From an uncultured Capnocytophaga sp. (GTDB lineage Bacteria; Bacteroidota; Bacteroidia; Flavobacteriales; Flavobacteriaceae), in NCBI GenBank assembly GCA_915070235.1, contig CAJZFM010000009.1, positions 1 through 18,215 of the forward strand: a stretch of DNA of 18,215 bases, read 5' to 3'. A model generated the notes under the pieces. It did no database searches and had not been told where the DNA came from. It saw nothing but the letters and a program-made list of their open reading frames with translations. Positions 1 through 7,544 of the stretch are shown one piece after another. Each line of letters starts with the position of its first letter. Positions within the stretch are counted from its first letter, which is position 1. A program made the position numbers and the translations under genes.

Positions 1-33
1 AGATAAGAGGCAAGTTCTAATGTCCAATACATA

Positions 34-103
34 TTTTTAGTTTTTAGTTTTTAGTCGTTAGTTGTTTTTCACTTTTTACTTTTTGTTATCCACTAATTAG
101 TAT
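34..103. repeat. Heptad-phased intergenic repeat A
   Basis: From position 34 the DNA can be cut into consecutive 7-mers that resemble one another: three copies of TTTTTAG, then variants such as TCGTTAG, TCACTTT, TTACTTT and CCACTAA. The tract runs into the stop codon of the NUDIX gene at 97-99. It belongs to the same family as the tracts near 5018, 6992, 7501, 8471, 9260, 11508, 17399 and 18166. Positions 1-33 show nothing recognisable. The period is read directly; any function is unknown. Confidence 0.7.
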
Positions 104-693
104 TCTCCTTTGAATACTTCTTTGAGGCTGGAGAAAGAATTTTTTAGCAGCTTCTTGAGCTTTTTAGGCTTTTTCCATGCACATATTTCTATATCTTCTT
201 CTTCTTGGGGGTGGAGCTCCTCTTGGCTATCACTGTACATGTTGTACCAATGAGTTTGCTTCAGGCACCAATGCTGGTCTTGCTTATAGATATGATAGGT
301 AACCACTCGCTTGCCCAAGACACGCAAGCCTTTGACCCCAGTCTCTTCCTCTACTTCCCTTTGGGCACATTGGTTGATAACTTCCCCTTTTTCTAATTTT
401 CCTTTGGGTAAGTCCCATTTTCCTCTTCGTTTAATGAAAAGGATACGCCCCTTAGGATTACGTACTACCCCTCCACCTGCTTGTATTAGGGTAAAGGCCT
501 TTTCAAAATCTTTAAATGGGTCAGGGCTATCTATATAGAATAGAAATTTGCCTGACCTATATCCGTCAATCTTTTTTATAAAAGCCTCTACGGAAAGATC
601 CTTGAGGGTGAAAATACGATATTTCCTTTTATAGGATTTCTTTAAGGTATTGGTTACCAATATTTTTTTATCATCAAAAAAAACTGTGTACAT
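97..693 (-). CDS. NUDIX hydrolase
   Basis: This 198-residue cytosolic protein is a NUDIX hydrolase, a family that cleaves nucleoside diphosphates linked to another group, with Mg2+ or Mn2+ bound by the NUDIX box. The box is intact at residues 98-120: G98, E104, then R112-E113-V114-x-E116-E117-x-G119-V120, a full match to GX5EX7REUXEEXGU. It is preceded by GGGVV (73-77), the usual entry strand of the fold. The first 70 residues are an extra N-terminal part that I do not recognise. The C-terminus is lysine-rich. The substrate cannot be read from the sequence. The gene lies 106 nt downstream of the BNR gene on the same strand. A possible weak promoter (TAACTTAG on the minus strand, 734-741) suggests it may be transcribed alone. 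Confidence 0.9.
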   Translation of the reverse strand: MYTVFFDDKKILVTNTLKKSYKRKYRIFTLKDLSVEAFIKKIDGYRSGKFLFYIDSPDPFKDFEKAFTLIQAGGGVVRNPKGRILFIKRRGKWDLPKGKLEKGEVINQCAQREVEEETGVKGLRVLGKRVVTYHIYKQDQHWCLKQTHWYNMYSDSQEELHPQEEEDIEICAWKKPKKLKKLLKNSFSSLKEVFKGEY

Positions 694-799
694 AACTATC
701 TTTTAAGGGAAATTAGTTTTTACTTTTACAGAGCTAAGTTACAATTTTTTTTTGATTCCTAAAAAGGTTTTCTTTTTTTTAACATAGTGAGTACAAACC

Positions 800-3439
800 T
801 TATTCTATCACCAAAGTACGTTCTTCGTCAAAACCTTCGTTCTCAAAGATGATTTGGTAGTTACCCTTGGGTAGGTAATACTTCCCATTGTCAGCTTTCT
901 TGAAGGTGGTCAAGAGTTTCTTTTCGTAAGCAATACGGCCTTCCTCTACAAAGGTCAGATCAAAAGGAATAAAGTTGAACCCTACCTTGGTTTGATAAGT
1001 GAACTTGGCAAGGGTGATTTTGTTCTTGACAATATTGATTTTGATTGTACTATTGTCTTTGGAGGCAAAGGACTCTAAGTATAGCACAGGCTCCTCGGGT
1101 GCTTGCCAAGGGCTGGGAGCATTTCCCCACTTGGGTGAATAGGCTATGGTATAAGTCTCCTTGAGAGGGTAGAACAGTTGGGCTTGTACAGCGGCACGTA
1201 GTTCCCTAAGGGTGGTAACATTGGCTGTAAAGAATCCATGCCCTTTGGTACCTACATATAGCTGGTTGGTCTGAGGGTTGATAGCGATGGCGCTTACTGA
1301 GCTGCGAGGAAGGTTTTCCTTGAAGGGATGCCACTTTTCTCCCATGTCAAAGGACACATATAAGCCGTTTTCAGTACCTAAGTAAAGCACTTGCTCATTG
1401 GCAGGATCTTCTATGATAATATTGGCAGTCTCTTCAGGCAGATTGGCCTTGAGGTTGTCCCAGCTTTTACCCATATTATTGCTACGGAAAAGCAGTGTTT
1501 GGTGATTGTCATTCTGCAAAATGACATAGACACGCTCTTGTGCATGCTTGGAAGCTAACAGACAAGCCACACGGTTGAGAGTAGGGAAAGAGGAATAAAT
1601 CATCTGCCAAGAAACCCCTCCGTTTTGTGAGGTATAGATCATACCATCATCACTACCTGTGTATAATAGGCCAAACTGGAAAGGTGATTCGCAGATAGCT
1701 GAAATAGTACCATAGGAAAGAGATCCCCCCTTATCGCCATTGGTAAGGTCAGGGGAAATAGCATTCCACTGTTTGCCTTCGTTAAGCGACTGGAATAGGG
1801 TGTTAGTTCCTGCATAGAGAATGGTATTGTTCTGAGGGGAAAGCGCTAAGGCTGTTTGCAATGGATAGCGCTGTTTGGTCTTTTTGTCATAAGGGAGAGA
1901 GGTCTTGCTTTGTCTGAGTTGTAAAATGCTTCCAAAGGGTTGAGAGAGGAAGAGCTTATTCTCAGGTGAAGCCACAAGGGATCCTTTTTCTGGACTTAGG
2001 AAAGACCAGCCATTGGCAGTATGCTTGAAGACACCCTCGTTGAGGATGCTGGCATAGAAAGTATCATTTTCAGGCTTTCCTATTGATAGGGAAGTGGCAG
2101 AGGCCGTTTGTGGCATCTGTTGTTTAGCCCAAGTACGACCTTGGTCAAGGGACTGGAACATACCTTGGTTAGTTACCAAAATAAGCTGGCGCTCATCGGC
2201 AAAGAGCTGATGTACTTTCTGCTCCTTAGGATTATCCCTGAGCAATGTCCAAGTAATTCCACCATTATTAGAGTGCAGCAATGGCACCCCAGAGAGGTAT
2301 AGTTCGTTCTCCTGCTTAGGATTTACGGCCAAGGCACCTACTTCGTATCCCTTGTTATAGAATACATTCGTCAGGGGTTTGTTATTCTTCTTGACCCAAG
2401 ACTTTCCCCCATCGGCCGAGTGGTAGATTTCAGCTCCGATGACAGCGGGGAGCGCATCGGTAAAGCGGGTCAAGTCCGAAACCTTTACTGCACCTGAGCG
2501 CACTACCTCGCGGAGGTTCTCTACCGAATATTTGTTCTCTAAAGAATGGTTATATATATATTGGCTGATTCTCTCATCGTCAAGGGCGAGGAAGTCCTTG
2601 GTAGAAAGGCTTTGTAAGTTAAGGTTGGAGGGGTCATCTTTGGTACGTTCGCGGTTATCCACCAGCGCATAGAGGGAAGTGGGGCTGAATACAGCCAAGG
2701 ATATTTTCCCGATATTCCCTTGAGGGAATCCAGAACCTGCACCAGTGATAAGTTCCCAAGTAGCTCCAGCGTTATTACTCTTATAGATGCCCGACTGCTT
2801 GCCTGCAGCAGTAATATTGGAAGGACTGAAAGAGCAATCCCAAGCCGAAAGGAAGAGTGTTTCGGGAGCTGAAGGGACTTTTTTTAGTTCATTAACACCC
2901 ACTTGGCCGAAGGTCTGGTTCCAGTTCTTTCCCTTGTCGGTAGTACAGAGCACTCCTTGGATAGAGCCACCTTCGCCCATAGCACTCAGGCAGAGGTTGG
3001 TAGGGGAGAGTAGCGTAATTTGGCGTACAAGAATATTGCCTACAGGGGAAGTAGCCTGCCAGTCTTTGCCTTGTTCTTTAAAGAAAACCCCCTGATGATT
3101 GGCCACCCATAGGGTATGATTGTCCCAATCTACTGCCATAGCGTCAGCTTGAGGTGTCATAAAGTCAGCAAAGGTAGGAGAGAAACTCGCACCATTGTTT
3201 TCGCTATACCATACACCCGACTCGGCCAAGGCAACATACAGCTCATAAGGGTTATTAGGGTTTCTTTCTACCTGTATAATTTCCCCTGCCCCACGACTGA
3301 TTTCGAGGGCTTGGAAAGGAATGTTCTTAACCCAAGATTTCTGCAGATTCTGAGAGCGAATCATCTCTTGTCGGTTTTGTACTTGTGCTATGCTGGCAAA
3401 GGAAAGCAGCATGGTAGCGGCCAAAAAAATACGTTTCAT
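800..3439 (-). CDS. Secreted BNR/VPS10 (sortilin-like) beta-propeller protein
   Basis: An 879-residue exported protein with a signal peptide ending near residue 19 (hydrophobic core, then ASIAQ). About ten BNR/Asp-box motifs of the type S-x-D/N-x-G-x-x-W recur along it, for example near 79-86, 166-173, 220-228, 340-348, 389-397, 429-437, 550-558, 603-611, 652-660 and 695-703. This indicates one or two multi-bladed beta-propellers like VPS10/sortilin proteins. Residues about 264-335 form a charged, probably helical insert between two blades, which I know from flavobacterial homologues. Databases often call such proteins glycosyl hydrolases, but I see no catalytic evidence for that. No type IX secretion C-terminal domain is obvious; the last 120 residues look like a beta-sandwich. 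It lies 29 nt after kdsB and is probably the last gene of the sufE operon. Role unknown; possibly binding or handling of envelope proteins. Confidence 0.85.
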   Translation of the reverse strand: MKRIFLAATMLLSFASIAQVQNRQEMIRSQNLQKSWVKNIPFQALEISRGAGEIIQVERNPNNPYELYVALAESGVWYSENNGASFSPTFADFMTPQADAMAVDWDNHTLWVANHQGVFFKEQGKDWQATSPVGNILVRQITLLSPTNLCLSAMGEGGSIQGVLCTTDKGKNWNQTFGQVGVNELKKVPSAPETLFLSAWDCSFSPSNITAAGKQSGIYKSNNAGATWELITGAGSGFPQGNIGKISLAVFSPTSLYALVDNRERTKDDPSNLNLQSLSTKDFLALDDERISQYIYNHSLENKYSVENLREVVRSGAVKVSDLTRFTDALPAVIGAEIYHSADGGKSWVKKNNKPLTNVFYNKGYEVGALAVNPKQENELYLSGVPLLHSNNGGITWTLLRDNPKEQKVHQLFADERQLILVTNQGMFQSLDQGRTWAKQQMPQTASATSLSIGKPENDTFYASILNEGVFKHTANGWSFLSPEKGSLVASPENKLFLSQPFGSILQLRQSKTSLPYDKKTKQRYPLQTALALSPQNNTILYAGTNTLFQSLNEGKQWNAISPDLTNGDKGGSLSYGTISAICESPFQFGLLYTGSDDGMIYTSQNGGVSWQMIYSSFPTLNRVACLLASKHAQERVYVILQNDNHQTLLFRSNNMGKSWDNLKANLPEETANIIIEDPANEQVLYLGTENGLYVSFDMGEKWHPFKENLPRSSVSAIAINPQTNQLYVGTKGHGFFTANVTTLRELRAAVQAQLFYPLKETYTIAYSPKWGNAPSPWQAPEEPVLYLESFASKDNSTIKINIVKNKITLAKFTYQTKVGFNFIPFDLTFVEEGRIAYEKKLLTTFKKADNGKYYLPKGNYQIIFENEGFDEERTLVIE

Positions 3440-3468
3440 TTCTTAGAAATTAGACTAATGAATAAAAG

Positions 3469-4215
3469 CTAAAAAGTCGGAGCACTATCCTTCCACAAAA
3501 ATCGTGCCTTTTCTAAATCTTCGGGGGTATCTATACCCACATTTTCTACTTCTGTCAGTATCATCTTGATACGCCTACCATTCTCCAAGTAGCGGAGCTG
3601 CTCGAGCTTTTCTACCTCTTCCAAAGGGGTAGGACTAAGGCGATAGAACGCCATTAGGGCTTCTTTGCGAAAAGCATAAACTCCTATGTGCTTGCGATAA
3701 GTGTAAGCGACCTGCTCGTCCCTTCTGAAAGGAATCGGGCTACGAGAGAAGTAGAGGGCAAAATTGGCCTTATCCACCACAACCTTCACATTGTTAGGGT
3801 TTTGTATATCTTCCCATTCCTTTAGAGGCATCATCAGTGAAGCCAAATCAATCTGTTGCTTGGTGTCATGGTCAAAAACCTCCAACAGACGCTCAAGACT
3901 TTCTTTTTGGATAAAAGGCTCGTCCCCTTGCACATTGACAATAATATCGGCAGAGAGGTTTTCTACCGCTTCGGCAATGCGATTGCTCCCGCAGCTGTGG
4001 GCTATTTGGCTTAGGAAGACCTTTCCATCTATCGCCTTGATTTTCTGTTCAATTTCTTGGCTATCGGTAGCCACCCATACCTCATCAAAGAGGTTGGTAC
4101 GCACTGTGGCAAGGTAGGTTTGTTCAATGACAGAGCGCCCCCCTAAGTCCTGTAAGAGTTTCTTAGGGAAGCGAGTAGCCTCAAGGCGGGCAGGGATTAC
4201 AGCTATCTTTCTCAT
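3469..4215 (-). CDS. kdsB: 3-deoxy-manno-octulosonate cytidylyltransferase
   Basis: KdsB (248 residues, normal length) activates Kdo with CTP to give CMP-Kdo, the donor for the inner core of lipopolysaccharide, in the cytosol. The N-terminal nucleotide-binding loop [15 protein letters not shown] (residues 7-21) is typical, as are NVQGDEP at 94-100, with D98 expected to bind Mg2+, and the C-terminal [12 protein letters not shown] motif. The usual H-x-SGTDR segment reads HSCGSNR here (73-79), a mild departure. The gene starts 10 nt after the sufT stop and is followed 29 nt later by the BNR gene, so it is almost certainly co-transcribed with sufE and sufT. The grouping of Fe-S assembly and LPS genes is probably an operon of convenience rather than a pathway. 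Confidence 0.96.
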   Translation of the reverse strand: MRKIAVIPARLEATRFPKKLLQDLGGRSVIEQTYLATVRTNLFDEVWVATDSQEIEQKIKAIDGKVFLSQIAHSCGSNRIAEAVENLSADIIVNVQGDEPFIQKESLERLLEVFDHDTKQQIDLASLMMPLKEWEDIQNPNNVKVVVDKANFALYFSRSPIPFRRDEQVAYTYRKHIGVYAFRKEALMAFYRLSPTPLEEVEKLEQLRYLENGRRIKMILTEVENVGIDTPEDLEKARFLWKDSAPTF

Positions 4216-4225
4216 GAATAAGGGA

Positions 4226-4558
4226 TTAGAGAAAACCGAGTTCCAATTTGGCTTCTTCGCTCATCATCTCCTGTCCCCAAGGCGGGTCAAAGGTGAGTTC
4301 TACTTCCACTTCATTGATTTCGTCAATGCTGCCTATCTTCTCATAGACCTCCTGAGGGAGCACCTCTGCTACTGGGCAGTTGGGCGAGGTAAGGGTCATG
4401 AGGATTTTCACATCGCGGTTTTCGTTGATAAACACATCATAGATCAGTCCCAATTCGTATATATCCACAGGGATTTCAGGGTCATAAATAGTATGGAGTA
4501 CCTCGACGATTTTCTCGCCAATGAGGTCAGTATCAATAGGTGTTTTTTCTTCAGACAT
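4226..4558 (-). CDS. sufT: DUF59/MIP18-family Fe-S maturation protein (SufT-like)
   Basis: A 110-residue cytosolic protein of the MIP18 (DUF59) family, whose SufT-type members help mature iron-sulfur proteins. The family signature is clear: [18 protein letters not shown] (25-42), then LTSPNCPV with the conserved cysteine C61, and a C-terminal FDPPWG motif. It is a single-domain protein, without the Mrp/ApbC ATPase fusion sometimes seen. Its start lies 3 nt downstream of the sufE stop, so the two are translated from one message, and co-operonic SufE supports the Fe-S role. The symbol sufT is assigned from family and context rather than demonstrated. The core SufBCDS genes are not in the window. 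Confidence 0.88.
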   Translation of the reverse strand: MSEEKTPIDTDLIGEKIVEVLHTIYDPEIPVDIYELGLIYDVFINENRDVKILMTLTSPNCPVAEVLPQEVYEKIGSIDEINEVEVELTFDPPWGQEMMSEEAKLELGFL

Positions 4559-4561
4559 GAT

Positions 4562-4984
4562 TTAATTATTTTTTAAGGTTATAGCTTTGGCATAGAGTTT
4601 CATTTGCTCAATCATACTCACCAGCCCATTGGCACGGGTAGGGGAGAGGTGTTCCTTGAGGCCTATTTTATCAATAAAGCTCATATCGGCCGCCAGTATA
4701 TCAGCTGCTTTTTGGTCAGAGAGGGCTTTGATCAAAATAGCGATAATCCCTTTGGTGATAATGGCATCACTATCGGCTGTAAAGTGGATGATGTCCCCCT
4801 GATTGTCCGCATGTAGCCATACTTGGCTTTGACAGCCCTTGATAAGGTATTCGTCCGTTTTGTACTGAGGGTCAATCAGCGGTAGGCTCTTGCCTAAGTC
4901 AATCATATATTCGTAACGGTCTTCCCAGCTTTCTAAAAAAGAAAAGTCTTCAATAATAGCGTTTTGTATTTCAGTGATGGTCAT
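4562..4984 (-). CDS. sufE: SufE cysteine desulfuration protein
   Basis: SufE accepts persulfide sulfur from the cysteine desulfurase SufS and passes it to the SufBCD scaffold during Fe-S cluster assembly. The hallmark KGCQSQVW places the acceptor cysteine at C51, followed by the conserved DSDAIITKG segment (68-76). With this start the protein has 140 residues, the usual size. The reading frame stays open upstream to 5011, but those nine codons overlap a good -7 promoter box (4998-5005), so I prefer the ATG at 4984, with a leader of only about 8 nt and no Shine-Dalgarno. It is the first gene of the sufE-sufT-kdsB-BNR transcript. Confidence 0.94.
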   Translation of the reverse strand: MTITEIQNAIIEDFSFLESWEDRYEYMIDLGKSLPLIDPQYKTDEYLIKGCQSQVWLHADNQGDIIHFTADSDAIITKGIIAILIKALSDQKAADILAADMSFIDKIGLKEHLSPTRANGLVSMIEQMKLYAKAITLKNN

Positions 4985-4997
4985 CTTTTTTTGGGCG

Positions 4998-5029
4998 CAA
5001 AAATACAACATTTAATAACAAATGACAAA
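4998..5029 (-). promoter_or_regulatory. Promoter of the sufE operon
   Basis: On the minus strand TATTTTTG (4998-5005) matches the Bacteroidota -7 consensus TAnnTTTG. A TTTG (5026-5029) lies 20 nt upstream, the expected -33 spacing. The -33 box sits inside an ACAAATG heptad of repeat B. Confidence 0.75.
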
Positions 5030-5087
5030 TGACAAGTGACAAATCTTTTTCACTTTTCGTTAGTCATTGGTCATTAGTCACTATTTA
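5018..5087. repeat. Heptad-phased intergenic repeat B
   Basis: The tract reads as ten consecutive 7-mers. The first four are ACAAATG or one-base variants (5018-5045), followed by T-rich units and then TTAGTCA, TTGGTCA, TTAGTCA (5060-5080). It fills nearly the whole spacer between the M1 peptidase stop (5085-5087) and the sufE promoter, and it supplies both that stop codon and the likely -33 element of sufE. Confidence 0.75.
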
Positions 5088-6926
5088 GTAGTTATGGCAT
5101 TCCGTATTCGGATCAGCCATAAACTCCTGTGGGTCTATGCTGATGTTTCTTACTTTGGTAAAGGGAAGATCCAGCTCGAACTGATAGGTACGCTCTGCCC
5201 AATTCCATACAGGTAGCACAATGCGTTCCATGTTGATGAACGGATTGGGTTTCTCTCCAAAAGTAAGGTCGGTGGGAATGTATAGGGAGAAAGGCTTTTG
5301 TCCGTTGGGAATCACAATAAGGTCTAAGGGCATAGGGATACGTCCTTTTTTGCTGAGAGTAACTAAGGTTTTGTCGCCTTTGGCTTCTACCTTCTCTATA
5401 CAATAGCCTATATGATGGGTGGTGTGCATGAACTCCTGAAGGAACCAAAAGAGCTGCATACCCGATTCTTTTTCCGCACAGCGCACGAAGTTCTCAGGGG
5501 TAGGGTGGGTAAAGGCGTATTCCTTGTAGAAACGCTTGAAGGTACGCTCCATGGCTCGGCGTCCGATGATGTAGTCCAAGTGAGAGGCGAACATAGTTCC
5601 CTTGGCATAGGCAGTGCCAAAGTAGGAACGCGTACGCTCGAAGAAGTCGGCACGGATGGAGGGGTCTTCCTCTTGGTTGTCATGGATATAGTCAAGGAAA
5701 GCCTTGCGGCGGAAGTCGGAGAAGTTGGCCACTGGGTCTTTCTGTACCACTTCGGCATCAGCCCATAGTTGTAGGAAGCAAGTAAAACCTTCATCAAACC
5801 AAGGATATTGCTGTTCGTCAATGGCAAAGATATGCTGAAACCAAGTGTGTGCCAGCTCATGACAGGCAGTTTTTATCAGTGTCTTAGGGTCTTTGCCTCC
5901 CTCTATAAAGGTACACATAGCATACTCCATTGCTCCTTGTCCTGCTTGGATAAAGGAATAATGATCCCAAGGATATTTGCCCACTTTAGCCTCGTAAAAG
6001 TCCAAAACTTCGGGCATGATTTGCTGTAGTTGCTTCCAGCTTTCAGGGAAATTCTTATAGAAGAAGTGGAGTTCTATACCACGCTTTGTTTTTACTATAT
6101 CATGCTGATAGGCTGGGTCGGCCGCCCAAGAGAAGTCAATGACCTGCTCAGCCTTGAAGTGCCAAGTACGGGTCTTCTGTCGGGTTTTTACTTCCTTGAT
6201 ATTGTTGTAACCAAAACCTATTTGCTCAGGATTCTGTAGCGTACCGGTGCCTGCCACCATATAGTTTTTGTCAAGGGTGATTTTCACATCAAAGTTTGCC
6301 CAATCCCCATAGAACTCACCAAATATATATTGGTAAGGGTGCCAGCCTTGGCTGTCATAAGCGCAGATACGCGGGTACCACTGGGAGAGCGAAAGTGCCA
6401 CCCCATCGGAGCTATTGCGCCCCATACGTAGCCCCATGGTAGGGATCTGAGCGGTGTAGTCCATGGTAAGGGTCGCTTTGCCCTTGGGGAGAATCGGTTC
6501 AGGTAGAGTTACTTGTAGAATAGTACCCACTACCTTGTAGGACGCTGCTTTGCCATTTTGCATAAGAGAGCGTAGGCGGATAAAACCCTGTTCGTTTTCC
6601 TTGAGCTGGGAGAGCTTACTGATATACTTAGGTTCTGCCTCCGTGCCTGCATTGTGCATAAAGCGGGCAGGCATATCGGGTACCTGCTGCATATTCTTAT
6701 CCATTTGGCTACCTGGCTGAAAGGCATTGAGATACAAGTGATAGAACACGGTACGCAGCGTATCTGGCGAATGGTTTTCATAGATGGCCACCTGCTTTCC
6801 TTGGTATTGGAAAGTCTTTACGTCCATCTGAATATCCATCTGGTAGTCAATGTGTTGTTGCCATTGTGCTGAGGCCTTCACACAGCAGCCTATAGCGGCA
6901 AGGGATAGAAAAAAGGATCTTATCAT
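5085..6926 (-). CDS. Exported M1-family zinc metallopeptidase
   Basis: A 613-residue gluzincin aminopeptidase of family M1, exported by an N-terminal signal peptide ending near residue 20 (KASA, then QWQQ). The zinc site is complete: HELAH at 356-360 and the third ligand E379, with the exact HEXXH-X18-E spacing. The substrate-binding GAMEN motif appears as GAMEY (331-335), a common variant in Bacteroidota M1 enzymes. A likely catalytic tyrosine lies in the downstream AYAKGTMF segment. Residues about 21-270 form the N-terminal beta-saddle. It probably trims peptides in the periplasm or at the cell surface. It has its own promoter (-7 box 6949-6956), and repeat B lies after it, so it appears monocistronic. 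Its peptide preference cannot be read from the sequence. Confidence 0.93.
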   Translation of the reverse strand: MIRSFFLSLAAIGCCVKASAQWQQHIDYQMDIQMDVKTFQYQGKQVAIYENHSPDTLRTVFYHLYLNAFQPGSQMDKNMQQVPDMPARFMHNAGTEAEPKYISKLSQLKENEQGFIRLRSLMQNGKAASYKVVGTILQVTLPEPILPKGKATLTMDYTAQIPTMGLRMGRNSSDGVALSLSQWYPRICAYDSQGWHPYQYIFGEFYGDWANFDVKITLDKNYMVAGTGTLQNPEQIGFGYNNIKEVKTRQKTRTWHFKAEQVIDFSWAADPAYQHDIVKTKRGIELHFFYKNFPESWKQLQQIMPEVLDFYEAKVGKYPWDHYSFIQAGQGAMEYAMCTFIEGGKDPKTLIKTACHELAHTWFQHIFAIDEQQYPWFDEGFTCFLQLWADAEVVQKDPVANFSDFRRKAFLDYIHDNQEEDPSIRADFFERTRSYFGTAYAKGTMFASHLDYIIGRRAMERTFKRFYKEYAFTHPTPENFVRCAEKESGMQLFWFLQEFMHTTHHIGYCIEKVEAKGDKTLVTLSKKGRIPMPLDLIVIPNGQKPFSLYIPTDLTFGEKPNPFINMERIVLPVWNWAERTYQFELDLPFTKVRNISIDPQEFMADPNTECHNY

Positions 6927-6948
6927 GAGAGTTTTGAGTTTCAGGGGA

Positions 6949-6956
6949 CAAAAATA
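6949..6956 (-). promoter_or_regulatory. -7 promoter box for the M1 peptidase
   Basis: TATTTTTG on the minus strand fits TAnnTTTG and ends 22 nt before the ATG at 6926. The same GTATTTTTGTCCCC context occurs upstream of folE. No clear TTG lies at the usual -33 distance. Confidence 0.65.
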
Positions 6957-6991
6957 CGAATAATATTTAAAAATTATGAGTCAAGCGTTTG

Positions 6992-7047
6992 GAATTTTGA
7001 GTCATCTTATCATTAGTCATTGGCCATTCGTCATTCGTCATTAATTT
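6992..7047. repeat. Heptad-phased intergenic repeat C
   Basis: In-phase 7-mers with the core TTAGTCA, TTGGCCA, TTCGTCA, TTCGTCA (7013-7040), preceded by a GAATTTTGAGTC segment that is the reverse complement of the CTCAAAATTC word in repeats E and G. It lies between two divergent promoters, for the M1 peptidase and the eight-cysteine protein. Confidence 0.7.
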
Positions 7048-7089
7048 TTACTTATTCAAAATACATATTGCTGAAAATGAGTTATTTAT

Positions 7090-7121
7090 TTTGTTTCTAA
7101 AGACATCTTGCCATAACTTTG
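7090..7121 (+). promoter_or_regulatory. Promoter of the eight-cysteine protein gene
   Basis: TTTG (7090-7093), a 20-nt spacer and TAACTTTG (7114-7121) make a textbook Bacteroidota sigma-ABfr-type promoter. The expected start near 7126-7128 gives a leader of about 40 nt that is rich in A. Confidence 0.8.
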
Positions 7122-7166
7122 CACCCAGAAAACAACGACAGATTATTAACACTAAAAAGAAAAATT

Positions 7167-7418
7167 ATGGCTATTAGACTAGTAAACGGCTGTGTAAATT
7201 GCGAAAATTTGACAGCGGAGAATGTATGCAAACTTCACCAAACCAAAGTAGAGTCCAAACACACTTGTGACAGCTTCAATATGCGTCCAAGCCTTCAAGG
7301 TGAAGTAGATTGCCTTTCATGTGCTAAGTACAACACACCTGCGTGTGCCAACAAATCACATGCTGCTAAAGGGATGCTCTGCAACGAATGGGCTCCTGAA
7401 ACCAACGCAGAAGCGTAG
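7167..7418 (+). CDS. Small protein with two four-cysteine modules (probable zinc binding)
   Basis: An 83-residue cytosolic protein without a signal peptide or membrane segment. Its eight cysteines fall into two parallel halves: C9-x2-C12-x8-C21-x12-C34 and C49-x2-C52-x7-C60-x11-C72. Each half ends with C-D/N-x-F/W, so the protein looks like an internal duplication of one zinc-ribbon-like or rubredoxin-like knuckle, each able to hold one zinc or iron. I recall similar uncharacterised proteins in Flavobacteriia but know no function. The ATG at 7167 is preferred: upstream in-frame codons overlap the promoter at 7090-7121. The gene has its own strong promoter and an intrinsic terminator (7440-7475), so it is monocistronic. 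Metal binding is inferred from cysteine spacing only. Confidence 0.8.
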   Translation: MAIRLVNGCVNCENLTAENVCKLHQTKVESKHTCDSFNMRPSLQGEVDCLSCAKYNTPACANKSHAAKGMLCNEWAPETNAEA

Positions 7419-7439
7419 ATGAATGGTTTTTCATGATTT

Positions 7440-7475
7440 AAAAAGCAATAAGTAGCGATACTTATTGCTTTTTTT
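7440..7475 (+). terminator. Intrinsic terminator after the eight-cysteine gene
   Basis: A perfect 15-bp stem (7440-7454 with 7459-7473), loop GCGA, ends in a seven-T run (7469-7475). It lies 21 nt past the stop codon. The T run directly abuts the -7 box of rsgA. Confidence 0.9.
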
Positions 7476-7476
7476 G

Positions 7477-7484
7477 TATCTTTG
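7477..7484 (+). promoter_or_regulatory. -7 promoter box for rsgA
   Basis: TATCTTTG followed by CA matches TAnnTTTG. It starts one base after the terminator T run, so the -33 region would lie inside the terminator hairpin, and no TTG is seen there at normal spacing. Transcription from here would put repeat D into the rsgA leader. Confidence 0.55.
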
Positions 7485-7500
7485 CAACTCTAAAAATGAA

Positions 7501-7542
7501 GAGTGAAAAGTGCATCACTATTCACTATTCACTATTCACTTC
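7501..7542. repeat. Heptad-phased intergenic repeat D
   Basis: Three exact copies of TCACTAT (7515-7535) and a TCACTTC variant, preceded by AGTGAAA/AGTGCAT units that read as the inverted form. It occupies the leader of rsgA and ends two bases before the ATG at 7545. Inverted GTGAA and TTCAC words could form a weak leader hairpin. Confidence 0.75.
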
Positions 7543-7544
7543 TT

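Noticed and set aside
2787..3095. Plus-strand frame opposite the BNR gene
   Set aside because: It is an antisense shadow of a clear coding sequence, with no promoter or recognisable protein features.
800..3439. Sialidase or glycosyl hydrolase function for the BNR protein
   Set aside because: Asp-box motifs alone do not show catalysis; no sialidase arginine triad or FRIP motif is recognisable.
4985..5011. Nine-codon upstream extension of SufE
   Set aside because: It overlaps the TATTTTTG promoter box, and the shorter protein has the normal length with the acceptor cysteine at position 51.
5408..5860. Long open frame in another register inside the M1 peptidase gene
   Set aside because: It is fully contained in a well-supported coding sequence and shows no domain, start signal or family resemblance.
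7119..7166. Longer N-terminus for the eight-cysteine protein
   Set aside because: It would begin inside the -7 promoter box, before the expected transcription start.
7501..7542. Short tandem repeats as a possible CRISPR array
   Set aside because: The unit is 7 nt and contiguous, without unique spacers, and no cas genes are present.
7503..7544. GTG start extending RsgA by 14 residues
   Set aside because: The extra residues are only translated TCACTAT repeats; the ATG at 7545 gives the normal family N-terminus.
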